This document shows positions 5,327 to 13,887 of a stretch of DNA of 14,198 bases, piece after piece. A model generated the notes under the pieces. The model saw nothing but the letters and a program-made list of their open reading frames with translations. It searched no databases and was not told the DNA's origin. The position numbers were made by a program, and so were the translations under genes. Each line of letters starts with the position of its first letter. Position 1 is the first letter of the stretch. Location of the stretch: NCBI GenBank assembly GCA_043806395.1, contig JAZDHC010000008.1:1-14198 (forward strand). The letters are read 5' to 3'. Origin of the DNA: CG2-30-40-21 sp043806395. Lineage in GTDB: Bacteria; UBA9089; CG2-30-40-21.

Positions 5327-6955
5327 ATGGAAGGTGCAGAAAGAGAGTTTGAACAGATATTCTCAAAAGAAGGTTCTTTTCAGGAAAGAGCTGAAAGTTT
5401 GATAGGGTTGATAAGCAAAACACTTGAGATAAAGAGGGTAGATAAGAAGGTGGATGAGGAGATATGCTTCTATGTGATGGATATGTCCTCTTTCAGGATA
5501 CGGGTCTCCTCCCAAACACTGTTTGTTGTGGTAAATCCAGAGGCATATCATAAAATCTCTGAGATTATATGTAGAATAAAGGAGACAATTAATACAGGTC
5601 GTTTTGAAGAGGAAAAAGATACTAAGAGAATGATGATTAATCGTCCCAAGTTCAATGAACAGGTAACCTTCATTCTCTCTTTAGATGGAGATGCTAAAAG
5701 CCTATTTAAACCCCTTTGGGAAGATGTTGGATATAAGATAGCAGTCTTGGGGCAAGTGAATCTTTCAAAGATTATAAAAAATAAATCTCCTCACCGTGCC
5801 ATGGTAAAACTTTTAGTAGAGAGAGTCAGTCTAATTACCCTCTCACCCTATAAATACCTTGGCCCTGTAAGTGAAGGAATGTTCTATGGAAGAAAAGAGG
5901 AGATCAAGGAACTTCTGGATCAAACTAAAAACTTTGCTATTGTAGGCTCAAGAGGCACAGGAAAGTCATCCATCATCCAGTATATCTTTAGAAAGCTGTT
6001 GAGCACGCATACTCGAAAAAAAGAACAGGAAGAAAGCCCTGTTGCTCTTTACAGTTGCCTTGATGTCGCAACAGAAGAGGAGGTAACAGATGGAATAGTC
6101 AAGCAGATAAATATTGATGAATGGAAGAATTGTAAAAAGAAGGAGTGGCAAGGGAAAATGAGCTTCAATCTCAAGGATTTCTTGAGGAGAATGAGAGATT
6201 ACCACAAGAACAAAATCATCCTGTGTTTGGATGAGGTTGACGCCTTAGTCAAAAACCAGAACTTTCTTAACAAATTGAGGTCAGCAAGCGATTTAGGTTA
6301 CTGCAAGCTCATAATGACAGGATACAAGGAGCTCTTTACTCAAACAATAGACAAAAAGAGCCCTCTTTATAACTTTCTTGAGCCAATAAGGCTGGAAGAG
6401 CTTGATGAAACTTCTGCCAAAAACCTTATCCTTGAGCCGATGAAAGAGTTAGATATCAAGATTGATAATGATGTTGTTCAACATCTACTGAAACAATCAG
6501 GAAGATACCCAAAAATCCTCCAGTTCTACTGCCATTATCTCATTGAGTATATTGCCCAGAAAGGAGCCTTTGCAATAACAATGGAAGATGTCTCTGATAT
6601 TGAAAAGTCGAAAAAGTTTAATAACTACTTAATTGATGTTTTTATGATGGGAACCACCAAGGTAGAGCGGCTTTTTGTCTTTGTCTCCCTGAGTCTTCCA
6701 GAGCAATTCAAGGTAACAGTATTACATAAAAAGCTGGCGGATGAAGGGATCAGGATCGGTATAGAGTGGGTTGATAGAGAAATACACCATTTAGCTCTTT
6801 CAAATATCCTTGAGAGAAATGGAGATGATGTCGGGTTCTCCTATCCTATACTCCGTCAAACACTCCAGAGACTTGATGTGAAATATAGAATAGAACAACT
6901 AAAGGAAGACCCACAGGTTATTTCAAAGTTGAAAGAGGTACCATCTAATGTGTGA
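5327..6955 (+). CDS. STAND/AAA-type ATPase, first gene of the HD-GYP operon
   Basis: This 542-aa protein has an N-terminal region of about 175 residues that I do not recognise. It is followed by SPYKYLGPVSEGMFYGRKEEI (173-193), the lead-in typical of STAND or Orc/AAA-like ATPases. The Walker A motif is GSRGTGKSS (207-215) and Walker B is IILCLDEVDAL (297-307). A sensor-like strand KLIMTGYKEL (327-336) follows, then SGRYPKILQFYC (391-402), equivalent to the GxP motif of STAND proteins. Residues 440-520 look like a winged-helix region. No membrane segment or signal peptide is seen. The ATG at 5327 follows GAGGTG closely. The gene overlaps the next by 8 bases, so the two are made together and probably act as partners. 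STAND ATPases usually act as oligomerising sensors or switches. What this one senses is unknown, and the N-terminal region may be its effector or sensor part. Confidence 0.85.
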   Translation: MEGAEREFEQIFSKEGSFQERAESLIGLISKTLEIKRVDKKVDEEICFYVMDMSSFRIRVSSQTLFVVVNPEAYHKISEIICRIKETINTGRFEEEKDTKRMMINRPKFNEQVTFILSLDGDAKSLFKPLWEDVGYKIAVLGQVNLSKIIKNKSPHRAMVKLLVERVSLITLSPYKYLGPVSEGMFYGRKEEIKELLDQTKNFAIVGSRGTGKSSIIQYIFRKLLSTHTRKKEQEESPVALYSCLDVATEEEVTDGIVKQINIDEWKNCKKKEWQGKMSFNLKDFLRRMRDYHKNKIILCLDEVDALVKNQNFLNKLRSASDLGYCKLIMTGYKELFTQTIDKKSPLYNFLEPIRLEELDETSAKNLILEPMKELDIKIDNDVVQHLLKQSGRYPKILQFYCHYLIEYIAQKGAFAITMEDVSDIEKSKKFNNYLIDVFMMGTTKVERLFVFVSLSLPEQFKVTVLHKKLADEGIRIGIEWVDREIHHLALSNILERNGDDVGFSYPILRQTLQRLDVKYRIEQLKEDPQVISKLKEVPSNV

Positions 6956-9536
6956 AGAAATTTCTCATCTCAAAAGGGATACATCCTTAGTAGATAAGGT
7001 CTACACTGGTCTGATGGGTGGTAACTATTGGGCTATTCTGGGTCCAAGGTTCTCTGGAAAATCTACCTTTCTTAGACAGGTGGAAGATAGGCTTAAAGAA
7101 GAGCCCGGCATTAAGCCTATCTATATATATTTAGGAGACTACAGTAAATTACCAAGGCTTGAATACTACACCAAACTTTACGGAGATATTATCAGGGGAC
7201 TGGGCATTGAACAGGAAAGGATGCCGGAGATAAACATAAGAAGGATTCTTGAATCCATTCTACCAAGGGCAGGTGGAATATTTGTCTTACTCTTAAGTGG
7301 GATAGAGACATTGAATAAGGAGCTAAGTAGAGAACTTCTTTTGTCCTTCAAAAGGTGCCATGACAATCAAGAAAATCTGAGGGCAATAGTCTCTGGTTCA
7401 ATCAGCCTTCTCCGGCTCTCCCATGGCAAAAACTCACCCTTCAATATGGCAGAAACATTATCCCTTGTTGAACTTTCTGAGGAGGAAGCAATCCAATTTA
7501 TTGAAGGGATTGCCTCAAAAAAGAAGATAATTCTCTCAGAAGAGGGAAGAGTCTACCTTATTCAACAAACCAATGGTCACCCTTACCTAATAGCAAAGCT
7601 TTTGGAGGAGGCTAAAGAAGAGACTATTAATAAAAGGGAGATTGATGAGGCTATCGGCTCTTTTATTGAGAAAGGAGCAGGTAAACCTTGCCTCAAGGAA
7701 ATCATAAGGGACTTAGAGAGGTCAGTCGAGACATTTAAGGTGTTCATAGAGATAAGGGATGGTAAATTCCCTAAAGCAGGATTGGAAAGAATAGAAGAAC
7801 CAGAGACAAGTGGACTCTTTAAGAGAAGAGAAGATATGGTCTATGAGGTTTCAAATGAGGTTTTCAAAAGGTTTATTGATACTTACTTTGATTATCAAAA
7901 CTTAGGTGATATCTTTCTTCTTCATGGAGATTGGGAGAGTGCTAAAAGTTATTATGGGAAGGCGAAAAATGTTACTCGCAAGGATGTGATTGAGGCGTTT
8001 GGTAGGGTGATGATAAAGGAGAAAGAGCTTTCTCGGGTGGAGTCCATTCTTCTTGAGGGGGCAGAATACCTGTTTGACTTTAAGAAGGCAAGGTTGGTAA
8101 AGGTTGTGGGTGAAGGAAAGTATGCCTTATGTGGAGATATTGTCTATGCAGAAAACTTAGAGGATATCAGCAGGTATCAGGAACTGATAGAGAGGGCTGT
8201 CTCAAACCAGAGGATAAGTTTTGATGGAGAAGTTATGTCCATTCCTCTATTTATTTATGAGAAAGAACAAAAGTGGTTGCTCCTTATTGAGGAGTCACCC
8301 ATCATAGATGATGAGCTAATTGATGCCTTTAGAATGGTAGCAGGATTAGCCTTAGAGAATGCTAGTTATTTGGAGAAGTTGAGAGAACTTAAGGAGAAGG
8401 AGGCAGAGCTTAAAGAGCTTGAAACAGCAATGCGGGTTGCTGTCGGGGCATTAGAGGCAAGGGACCCTTACACAAAAGGACATTCAGATAAGGTCTCTAA
8501 GTTTGCCGGGCTTATTGTTGAGGAGCTTGATAAGGGATTTATATTAAAAGAGACAGGGATGGCTAATGATGAATTTAAGCAGAAAGTCAAGTTGGCTGGA
8601 CTACTCCACGATGTGGGAAAGATTGGGATAAGGGAAAATGTCTTGACAAAAGAGGGGTCTCTGATAGATGAGGAGTGGTGGGAGATACAGACCCATCCCT
8701 ACTTTGGTAGTGAGATAGTATCCAATGGAAGTCTTGGAGATATTTCAAGGCTAATCCTCCATCATCACGAAAAAACAGATGGCAAAGGCTATCCTCATGG
8801 GTTAAAAGGAAAAAAAATACCACTTGGCTCAAGAATCCTTGCCTTAGCAGATAGCTTTGATGCAATGACCTCAAACAGGGTCTATCGACAGGGTATGCCT
8901 CCAGAGATGGCATTGGCTGAGTTGGAGATGCTATCATCAAGGGGCAGTTATGATTTGGATGTTTGGAAGGCATTCATCTCTGCTATAAAGAAGAACCCTC
9001 AAGAATTTCCAGAATTTAGCGTTAAGAGCGATAATATTGATAGCCTTATTAAGGAGGTGTATGACCCGAATTTTATATTGCAAAAGCGGTATTTTGACGA
9101 ACGACTAAAAGAATACTTGAAAGAGATAAAGAGAAGAAGCGAAAAGACCGTTTCTTTACTCATTTTCTCAGTAGATGCTGTTGATGTAGAGGAGACATCG
9201 GTCTTAAAGGAAATTAAGTGGAATCTGAAATCTGCCCTTTTTGGAAACTATGATGACAAGAGATATGTTATCTTGCTTCCTGATAAAAGGTATAAGGATA
9301 CCTATATAAAGGCTCAACAAATTCAAAAGGCAATTAATATTTATGTAAATAATCAACAGACCAAAGAGGTAATTCAAAACCCTGTAAAAAATAGGTCTGC
9401 AAGACTCAATATTGGAATATATGAGCCTCTTTTAGAAGATAAGGATAAAGGGATGGAAATAGATGATATATACAAAAAGTTAGATGAGGCTCATCGTAAT
9501 GCTGTAGAAAAAAGAAGTATAGTAATCATTAGATAA
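6948..9536 (+). CDS. STAND-like ATPase fused to GAF, HD-GYP and degenerate GGDEF domains
   Basis: This 862-aa fusion begins with an ATPase module: Walker A GPRFSGKST (32-40), a hydrophobic Walker-B-like strand IFVLLLSGIETL (111-122) and the STAND-like NGHPYLIAKLLEE (209-221). A winged-helix region and one TPR-like stretch (LGDIFLLHGDWESAKSYYGKA, 319-339) follow. A GAF-like domain (about 360-472) connects by a charged coiled helix (473-500) to HD-GYP (about 495-690). The HD-GYP has LLHDVGKIGI with HD 554-555, THP (582-584), HHHEKTDGKGYP (605-616) and DSFDA (635-639), so all usual metal ligands and the GYP motif are present and c-di-GMP hydrolysis is likely. Residues 708-862 have a GGDEF-like fold, but the signature is replaced by YDDKR (768-772), so cyclase activity is unlikely; it may bind nucleotide. 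The start, ATG 6948, overlaps the upstream gene by 8 bases and has AGAGGT at 6934-6939. Confidence 0.85.
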   Translation: MCEEISHLKRDTSLVDKVYTGLMGGNYWAILGPRFSGKSTFLRQVEDRLKEEPGIKPIYIYLGDYSKLPRLEYYTKLYGDIIRGLGIEQERMPEINIRRILESILPRAGGIFVLLLSGIETLNKELSRELLLSFKRCHDNQENLRAIVSGSISLLRLSHGKNSPFNMAETLSLVELSEEEAIQFIEGIASKKKIILSEEGRVYLIQQTNGHPYLIAKLLEEAKEETINKREIDEAIGSFIEKGAGKPCLKEIIRDLERSVETFKVFIEIRDGKFPKAGLERIEEPETSGLFKRREDMVYEVSNEVFKRFIDTYFDYQNLGDIFLLHGDWESAKSYYGKAKNVTRKDVIEAFGRVMIKEKELSRVESILLEGAEYLFDFKKARLVKVVGEGKYALCGDIVYAENLEDISRYQELIERAVSNQRISFDGEVMSIPLFIYEKEQKWLLLIEESPIIDDELIDAFRMVAGLALENASYLEKLRELKEKEAELKELETAMRVAVGALEARDPYTKGHSDKVSKFAGLIVEELDKGFILKETGMANDEFKQKVKLAGLLHDVGKIGIRENVLTKEGSLIDEEWWEIQTHPYFGSEIVSNGSLGDISRLILHHHEKTDGKGYPHGLKGKKIPLGSRILALADSFDAMTSNRVYRQGMPPEMALAELEMLSSRGSYDLDVWKAFISAIKKNPQEFPEFSVKSDNIDSLIKEVYDPNFILQKRYFDERLKEYLKEIKRRSEKTVSLLIFSVDAVDVEETSVLKEIKWNLKSALFGNYDDKRYVILLPDKRYKDTYIKAQQIQKAINIYVNNQQTKEVIQNPVKNRSARLNIGIYEPLLEDKDKGMEIDDIYKKLDEAHRNAVEKRSIVIIR

Positions 9537-9630
9537 GTAGAAGTAAGGGAGCAGAGATGGGGTTAGTTCGTGAATATTGACATTACAATAATTCGGTAAG
9601 CCAAGAAAAGAAAAAAGACAGCGAAGCAAA
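9537..9630. repeat. Conserved block preceding attC6
   Basis: From about 9571 the sequence (TGAATATTGACATTACAATA, then ATTCGGTAAGCCA and an A/G-rich run ending GACAGCGAAGCAAA) parallels the block at 13942-14006 before attC7. It also parallels, more loosely, 5045-5081. Nothing gene-like is visible between the STAND operon and attC6. Confidence 0.6.
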
Positions 9631-9690
9631 GTCTAACAAGAAAAATGCACTGGATGGGCAGTAGCCCACCAGTGATTTTTATGGTTAGAC
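9631..9690 (+). other. Integron attC site 6
   Basis: Both core boxes are perfect: GTCTAAC (9631-9637) and GTTAGAC (9684-9690). The arms CACTGGATGGGC and GCCCACCAGTG pair around AGTA with one unpaired A, the attC signature. It is a near copy of attC7. The sequence after R' (ACTTACAAGAGAGCGGAAGATATTACTC in two parts) is the same cassette start seen after attC1 and attC2. Confidence 0.92.
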
Positions 9691-9770
9691 TTACAAGAGA
9701 GCGGAAGATATTACTCGGGCGTAAGATAGTAGCCGGGCGTAAGAAAACGGTCAGGCGTAAGATAGGAACA
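9691..9770. repeat. 18-bp tandem repeat array at the start of the toxin-helicase unit
   Basis: Four units with an 18-bp period follow attC6: AGCGGAAGATATTACTCG, GGCGTAAGATAGTAGCCG, GGCGTAAGAAAACGGTCA, and a partial GGCGTAAGATAGGAAC. They match the arrays in gene-less cassettes 1 and 2 closely, so the same element heads three cassettes of very different content. The rest of this untranslated stretch up to 9922 holds the MITE empty site (9793-9830) and a possible promoter. Confidence 0.8.
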
Positions 9771-9825
9771 AGAACCGAAACAGTTTCGATAACCCTATTG
9801 GGCTCAAGCAATTAGAGAAAAAATA

Positions 9826-9853
9826 TTGACATCAAAAGAAGAATCGGAAAAAT
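9826..9853 (+). promoter_or_regulatory. Possible promoter for the MntA-HepT-helicase genes
   Basis: A perfect -35 box TTGACA (9826-9831) is followed after 16 bases by AAAAAT (9848-9853), a 4/6 match to a -10 box. It lies 70 bases before the first start codon. The -35 box is at the edge of the repeated block 9793-9830. An alternative -10 (TAAAAT, about 9879) lacks a partner. Confidence 0.25.
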
Positions 9854-9922
9854 CTCAATCTGGGGTTAGTCCAAATCTTAAAATAGCAGAAATTTGGTAA
9901 TTTTAGCTAAGGAGACATAGCC

Positions 9923-10213
9923 ATGTCACATTTAGAAATCATAAAAACCCTAAAAGAATTTAAAGCAAAATACGCACAAAAATACGGCATGCTTACATTA
10001 GGTATTTTCGGCTCCGTTGCTCGTGACAATACAAAAAAAGAGAGTGATGTTGATGTGGTGGTCAAGCTGGAGAAACAAGATTTATTCAACATAATAGGTA
10101 TTAAGCAGGATTTGGAAGAAACGCTCCATGTTCCAGTTGATGTTATCAGTTATAGGGAAAAAATGAATGATTTTCTTAAGAACAGAATAGATAAGGAAAC
10201 CGTTTATGTATGA
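9923..10213 (+). CDS. mntA: MntA-type nucleotidyltransferase antitoxin
   Basis: This 96-aa minimal nucleotidyltransferase carries the family signature GSVARDNTKKESDVD: G30-S31, ten residues, then D42 and D44. A third acidic residue, D73 in VPVDVI, completes the metal-binding triad. MntA proteins neutralise their HEPN partner by transferring AMP groups to a Tyr in the toxin's active-site motif. All catalytic residues appear present, so activity is expected. The start ATG 9923 has AAGGAGA (9909-9915) at good spacing. The stop overlaps the toxin start by 8 bases, the typical antitoxin-first order of MNT/HEPN pairs. The function is inferred from family and gene order; the pairing makes it reliable. 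Confidence 0.9.
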   Translation: MSHLEIIKTLKEFKAKYAQKYGMLTLGIFGSVARDNTKKESDVDVVVKLEKQDLFNIIGIKQDLEETLHVPVDVISYREKMNDFLKNRIDKETVYV

Positions 10214-10643
10214 CAAGGAATTAACTCTTGAAGTATTAAATCAGATTCATAAAGCAGCCGTAACCTTATTGGAACGCTTTGAGTCTGTAAAAAGTGTAGA
10301 TGATTTCACACATTCACCGGCAGGCATGGAAAAACTGGACTCTATCTGTATGCTATTAATTGCTATAGGTGAATCCCTCAAGAAACTCGATAAAATTACG
10401 GATAATTCTTTGCTGTCGGAATATCCCCAAATAGACTGGAAAAAAGCCAAAGGTTTAAGAGACATCATTACTCATCAGTATTTTGATGTAAATGCCGAAG
10501 CTATTTACGATGTCTGCAAAACAAAAATTAAACCGATTGCCGATACGATTAAGAAAATTATTGAGGATATTAAGAAATGTAGAATGCATTCTGCTGATAA
10601 GGAGAGTAATAACGATGGAAAAAATAATTCAAGTTTACAATAG
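10206..10643 (+). CDS. hepT: HepT-type HEPN toxin ribonuclease (DUF86-like)
   Basis: This 145-aa all-helical protein contains GLRDIITHQYF, with R85, H90 and Y92 forming the R-x4-H-x-Y motif of HepT toxins. R and H make the RNase active site and Y is the residue AMPylated by MntA. The preceding PAGMEKLDSICMLLIAIGES stretch and the PQIDW before the motif are typical of the DUF86 family. A polar tail (about 127-145) extends past the domain. This tail is encoded in the overlap with the helicase gene, so it may be dispensable. HepT cleaves cellular RNA, including tRNA in studied cases, and slows or kills the cell when released. Overlaps on both sides tie it to the antitoxin and the helicase in one transcript. 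Confidence 0.9.
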   Translation: MYDKELTLEVLNQIHKAAVTLLERFESVKSVDDFTHSPAGMEKLDSICMLLIAIGESLKKLDKITDNSLLSEYPQIDWKKAKGLRDIITHQYFDVNAEAIYDVCKTKIKPIADTIKKIIEDIKKCRMHSADKESNNDGKNNSSLQ

Positions 10644-13600
10644 GCTAATTTCAGAATTTATAATCGAAAAAGTCAAGTACAAAGAAAATGCTATACTATT
10701 TTTCCAAGGATTTCCTTCGATTTTCTACAAAGCATTACAAGAGTCTGAACTTAAACATTTCTGCGGTACTGTGTTGAATGATAGTGGTTACATAGATTTC
10801 AGAACTATTAATTCAGGTGATCTACTCCAGAAATTTTTGGGTAGCACAAGTCTCTGTTGGGGTTACTACGAAGAATTACTCGGTCTTACGGAAATTTTGA
10901 ATGATTTAACCCTCTATAAGGGTGAAATAATAGTTGTTCGTAATAATCTGTATTCGATATATTATCCTATTGATGTTCCGGTTGATATGAACGAAGCTTC
11001 CCGTATATACGAAAATGACTCCTCAAACATTGATAATGAAAGGATAGCTAAATTCTATTCAGACTTCAAAGTGGTTGATGGGATTGGATTCTATTCCTAC
11101 ATAAACAAACACTATGATATTGATACCAATGCCAAAATTGCAGAAGTTGAGTTCTTTTATAAAAAAACAGACGCCATAAAAGTTTCCGAAGGTTTGATAG
11201 AAAAAACCATCCATATTCAGGATTTACAATCTTTAAAAAATGATTTACTCTGCGGAAAACTGTCGTCTTGTATATATGTTATTCAATGTTTGAACGAGCA
11301 ACTGGCTGATGAAGTTGCTACTCTCAATTTAATTGGCAGTAGCATTAATGTTTATTACAGATTAGACAATATTTCAAGGACACTGAAAACAGCGGAACAA
11401 CAAAAGCATTTGCAACTTTTTAGAGAGTATTGGGGTAACGATGCGAACTTTTTTGAGCACTGTTTCTATAAAGACCCAGCATTAGACACAGAAACAGTTA
11501 ATATTTCACAAGGCGTTTTAATTTCAGATATTATTGATCAAAGCGAAGATGCAATAAAAGGCAACAATTACTCCGATGTCATTATTACGGCCCCTACCGG
11601 AGCAGGTAAATCGCTGTTCTTCCAAATTCCTGCTATTTACTTACATGAAAAATATAAAGCTCTGACTGTAGTAATATGCCCTTTAATTGCTTTGATGCAT
11701 GATCAAGTAAAGGAAATACAGGAGCGTGGTATAGGTTTTGCAACATATATAAATTCTGAAATTTCTTATGAGGAAAAACAAGACAGGTTAGAAGGAATCA
11801 ATAAGGGCAGATATTCAATAGTTTATCTCTCGCCGGAATTGTTGTTATCCTACGACATCAAGAGTATTATTGGAGATAGAAAAATTGGTTTGATGGTTAT
11901 TGACGAAGCCCATCTTGTCACATCATGGGGGCGTGATTTCAGAGTTGATTATTGGTTTTTGGGTGACTATTTCGAAAAAGTCCGGAGGGGCAGATATTAT
12001 AGAAGAAGTACTGCTGCTATGAATTTTCCTGTGTTGTGTCTGACTGCAACAGCAGTTTATAGAGGCAGAGATGATGTTATAGAAGATTTGCAGAGAAGCC
12101 TGCATTTGAATTGTTCTTCTGAACATTTATATATTGGCTATGTCAGAAGAGACAATATCAGATTTGAAATCAACCGTCCACAGATTAGACAGAGTAATTC
12201 AAAGAAAGAAGAAAAGCTGCTCCTGACTATGGAAAGGACGAAAGATTTTTTGAGCAAACGGCAGAAATCAATCGTTTACTTCCCGTTCGTATCTCAAACC
12301 CAGGATGTCTATAATCAAATATCTGAGGAATTTCCTAAATTAAAAAAATTTGTTGAGAAATATAGCGGAAGTGGCATGAAAAGCTTTGAAAAGAATGATT
12401 CCTACAATCGCTTTAGGGATTCGGAATCGTTGGTCATGCTTGCGACAAAAGCATTTGGCATGGGCATTAATATTCCTGATGTCAGGAATATATATCATTA
12501 TGCTCCGACAGGAACATTAGCCGATTATGTTCAGGAAATCGGACGTGCAGCAAGAAAGCTTGATTATGGTTCTGCTATAATTGACTATCTCCCGAATGAT
12601 ATGCATTATGCCAAAACCCTTTGGGGTCTTTCTGGATTAAGGCATTATCAAATCAAAGCAATAATGAAAAAGCTATACGATCTTTATCAAATTAAGCGGA
12701 GCAGAAACCTTTTATTCTCTCCGGATGTTTTCAGCTACTTGTTTGATGCAAACAGCGTGGATATGAAAGTGAAAAGTGGTCTTATGCTTTTAAGCTCAGA
12801 CCTGCTTGAAAAATATCATTTCCGAGTAATCATTGTCAGACCCAAAAATATATTCAAAAATCACTACATCAATGTGCCATTGAAAATTGAACAAGTATTT
12901 TTAAGAGAATACGGCAAATACTGTGAAGAAATGCATGACGACAAACCGAGAGTTACCCCTGCACATGGATGGAAAACCGAGCTTAAGACATACAATAGCG
13001 GTAAAACCTATGAGATAGACTTGGGCAAGGTATGGGAAAATGAATTTAATGAGCATACCTTTGCCAAATTCAAGTATCATTTCTTTACTGGTGACTTATT
13101 CCTATTTGAATCTGACAAGGTTATTCCGAGGATAAAACTGGTTATCCATTATGAAAAAAGCTATGAAACCGCAAAAGATGAATTACAGAAAATTGGTTTT
13201 GCTATGCAAAAAGCGTTTAATTATATACATAGAAAGTATGGTGGAAAAGATTTTATTTTTGATGAGTTCCGCAATGCTTTCAACGAAAACTACGACAAAA
13301 AAGTTCGCAAAGAGTATCTGATAATGCTGTTAGATTTATTCTGCTACGAAAAAGCAGATATTTATGATATACCTAATGAGCAATGGAAATTCATAGAAAA
13401 GCGTAAGTATAGTGATAGTGGACAGTTTGGCGAAAATAAGTATTGCATAAGGACATCAAAGCACAATTTTATTGAGCAGAATATCAAACGTTATCTTGTT
13501 CAATCGTCCCCAAATTCTGATGATGGAAAAGAATTTGTGGTATATCTTCCTATACCCAAAAAGAGTGAAAAATACAGTGAGTACCAACTTGTTGCATCGT

Positions 13601-13887
13601 TGCTTGAAATGTTCGATTTAGCCACATACGATTTGATTGGTGGCCGTAATCCTCAGATATTCGTAAGAATAAATGACCCTCTCAAATTAAAGCGTATTGC
13701 TGAATCTGAAAAAGAGTATCGCAATAGTTTACTGACAAATATTGAAGAAAGACACAAGCGGGCTGCCATGATTGTTGATAAGTTTATGACCTCTGAACTA
13801 AGCGATGAGGAAAGATGGTCAGTCATAGTGAATTATTTTTTGGGATATGATGGACTTGTTGATTCTCAACTTGGAATAGATAACTAA
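10615..13887 (+). CDS. RecQ-like superfamily 2 helicase with unrecognised N- and C-terminal regions
   Basis: This 1090-aa protein has a RecQ-like helicase core in the middle. Motif I is TAPTGAGKSLFFQIPA (325-340), motif Ia is ICPLIALMHDQV, motif II is DEAH (430-433), followed by the RecQ aromatic loop SWGRDFRVDY. Motif III is LTATA (476-480), motif V is ATKAFGMGINIPDV (610-623) and motif VI is QEIGRAAR (640-647). The first 310 residues and the last 430 are not RecQ, RQC or HRDC that I can recognise; the C-terminus contains GGRNPQIFVRINDP. The start ATG 10615 has AAGGAG (10599-10604) 10 bases upstream; a longer frame back to 10492 would run within hepT. It overlaps hepT by 29 bases. A 3'-5' DNA unwinding role is expected from the family. 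A defence role is inferred from the HEPN/MNT partners and the cassette setting. Confidence 0.85.
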   Translation: MEKIIQVYNRLISEFIIEKVKYKENAILFFQGFPSIFYKALQESELKHFCGTVLNDSGYIDFRTINSGDLLQKFLGSTSLCWGYYEELLGLTEILNDLTLYKGEIIVVRNNLYSIYYPIDVPVDMNEASRIYENDSSNIDNERIAKFYSDFKVVDGIGFYSYINKHYDIDTNAKIAEVEFFYKKTDAIKVSEGLIEKTIHIQDLQSLKNDLLCGKLSSCIYVIQCLNEQLADEVATLNLIGSSINVYYRLDNISRTLKTAEQQKHLQLFREYWGNDANFFEHCFYKDPALDTETVNISQGVLISDIIDQSEDAIKGNNYSDVIITAPTGAGKSLFFQIPAIYLHEKYKALTVVICPLIALMHDQVKEIQERGIGFATYINSEISYEEKQDRLEGINKGRYSIVYLSPELLLSYDIKSIIGDRKIGLMVIDEAHLVTSWGRDFRVDYWFLGDYFEKVRRGRYYRRSTAAMNFPVLCLTATAVYRGRDDVIEDLQRSLHLNCSSEHLYIGYVRRDNIRFEINRPQIRQSNSKKEEKLLLTMERTKDFLSKRQKSIVYFPFVSQTQDVYNQISEEFPKLKKFVEKYSGSGMKSFEKNDSYNRFRDSESLVMLATKAFGMGINIPDVRNIYHYAPTGTLADYVQEIGRAARKLDYGSAIIDYLPNDMHYAKTLWGLSGLRHYQIKAIMKKLYDLYQIKRSRNLLFSPDVFSYLFDANSVDMKVKSGLMLLSSDLLEKYHFRVIIVRPKNIFKNHYINVPLKIEQVFLREYGKYCEEMHDDKPRVTPAHGWKTELKTYNSGKTYEIDLGKVWENEFNEHTFAKFKYHFFTGDLFLFESDKVIPRIKLVIHYEKSYETAKDELQKIGFAMQKAFNYIHRKYGGKDFIFDEFRNAFNENYDKKVRKEYLIMLLDLFCYEKADIYDIPNEQWKFIEKRKYSDSGQFGENKYCIRTSKHNFIEQNIKRYLVQSSPNSDDGKEFVVYLPIPKKSEKYSEYQLVASLLEMFDLATYDLIGGRNPQIFVRINDPLKLKRIAESEKEYRNSLLTNIEERHKRAAMIVDKFMTSELSDEERWSVIVNYFLGYDGLVDSQLGIDN

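Noticed and set aside
5058..5423. A 121-aa minus-strand frame
   Set aside because: It crosses from repeat-rich leader into the STAND gene's start on the opposite strand, with no family signal.
8587..8973. A 128-aa minus-strand frame
   Set aside because: It is the antisense shadow of the HD-GYP domain, whose catalytic motifs are intact on the + strand.
9648..9674. Rho-independent terminator after the STAND operon
   Set aside because: The hairpin is the attC6 stem with flanking core boxes and an unpaired A; only a short T run follows. It might still stop transcription, but attC explains it fully.
10492..10614. Upstream extension of the helicase gene by 41 residues
   Set aside because: It would lie wholly within hepT; ATG 10615 has a good AAGGAG ribosome site.
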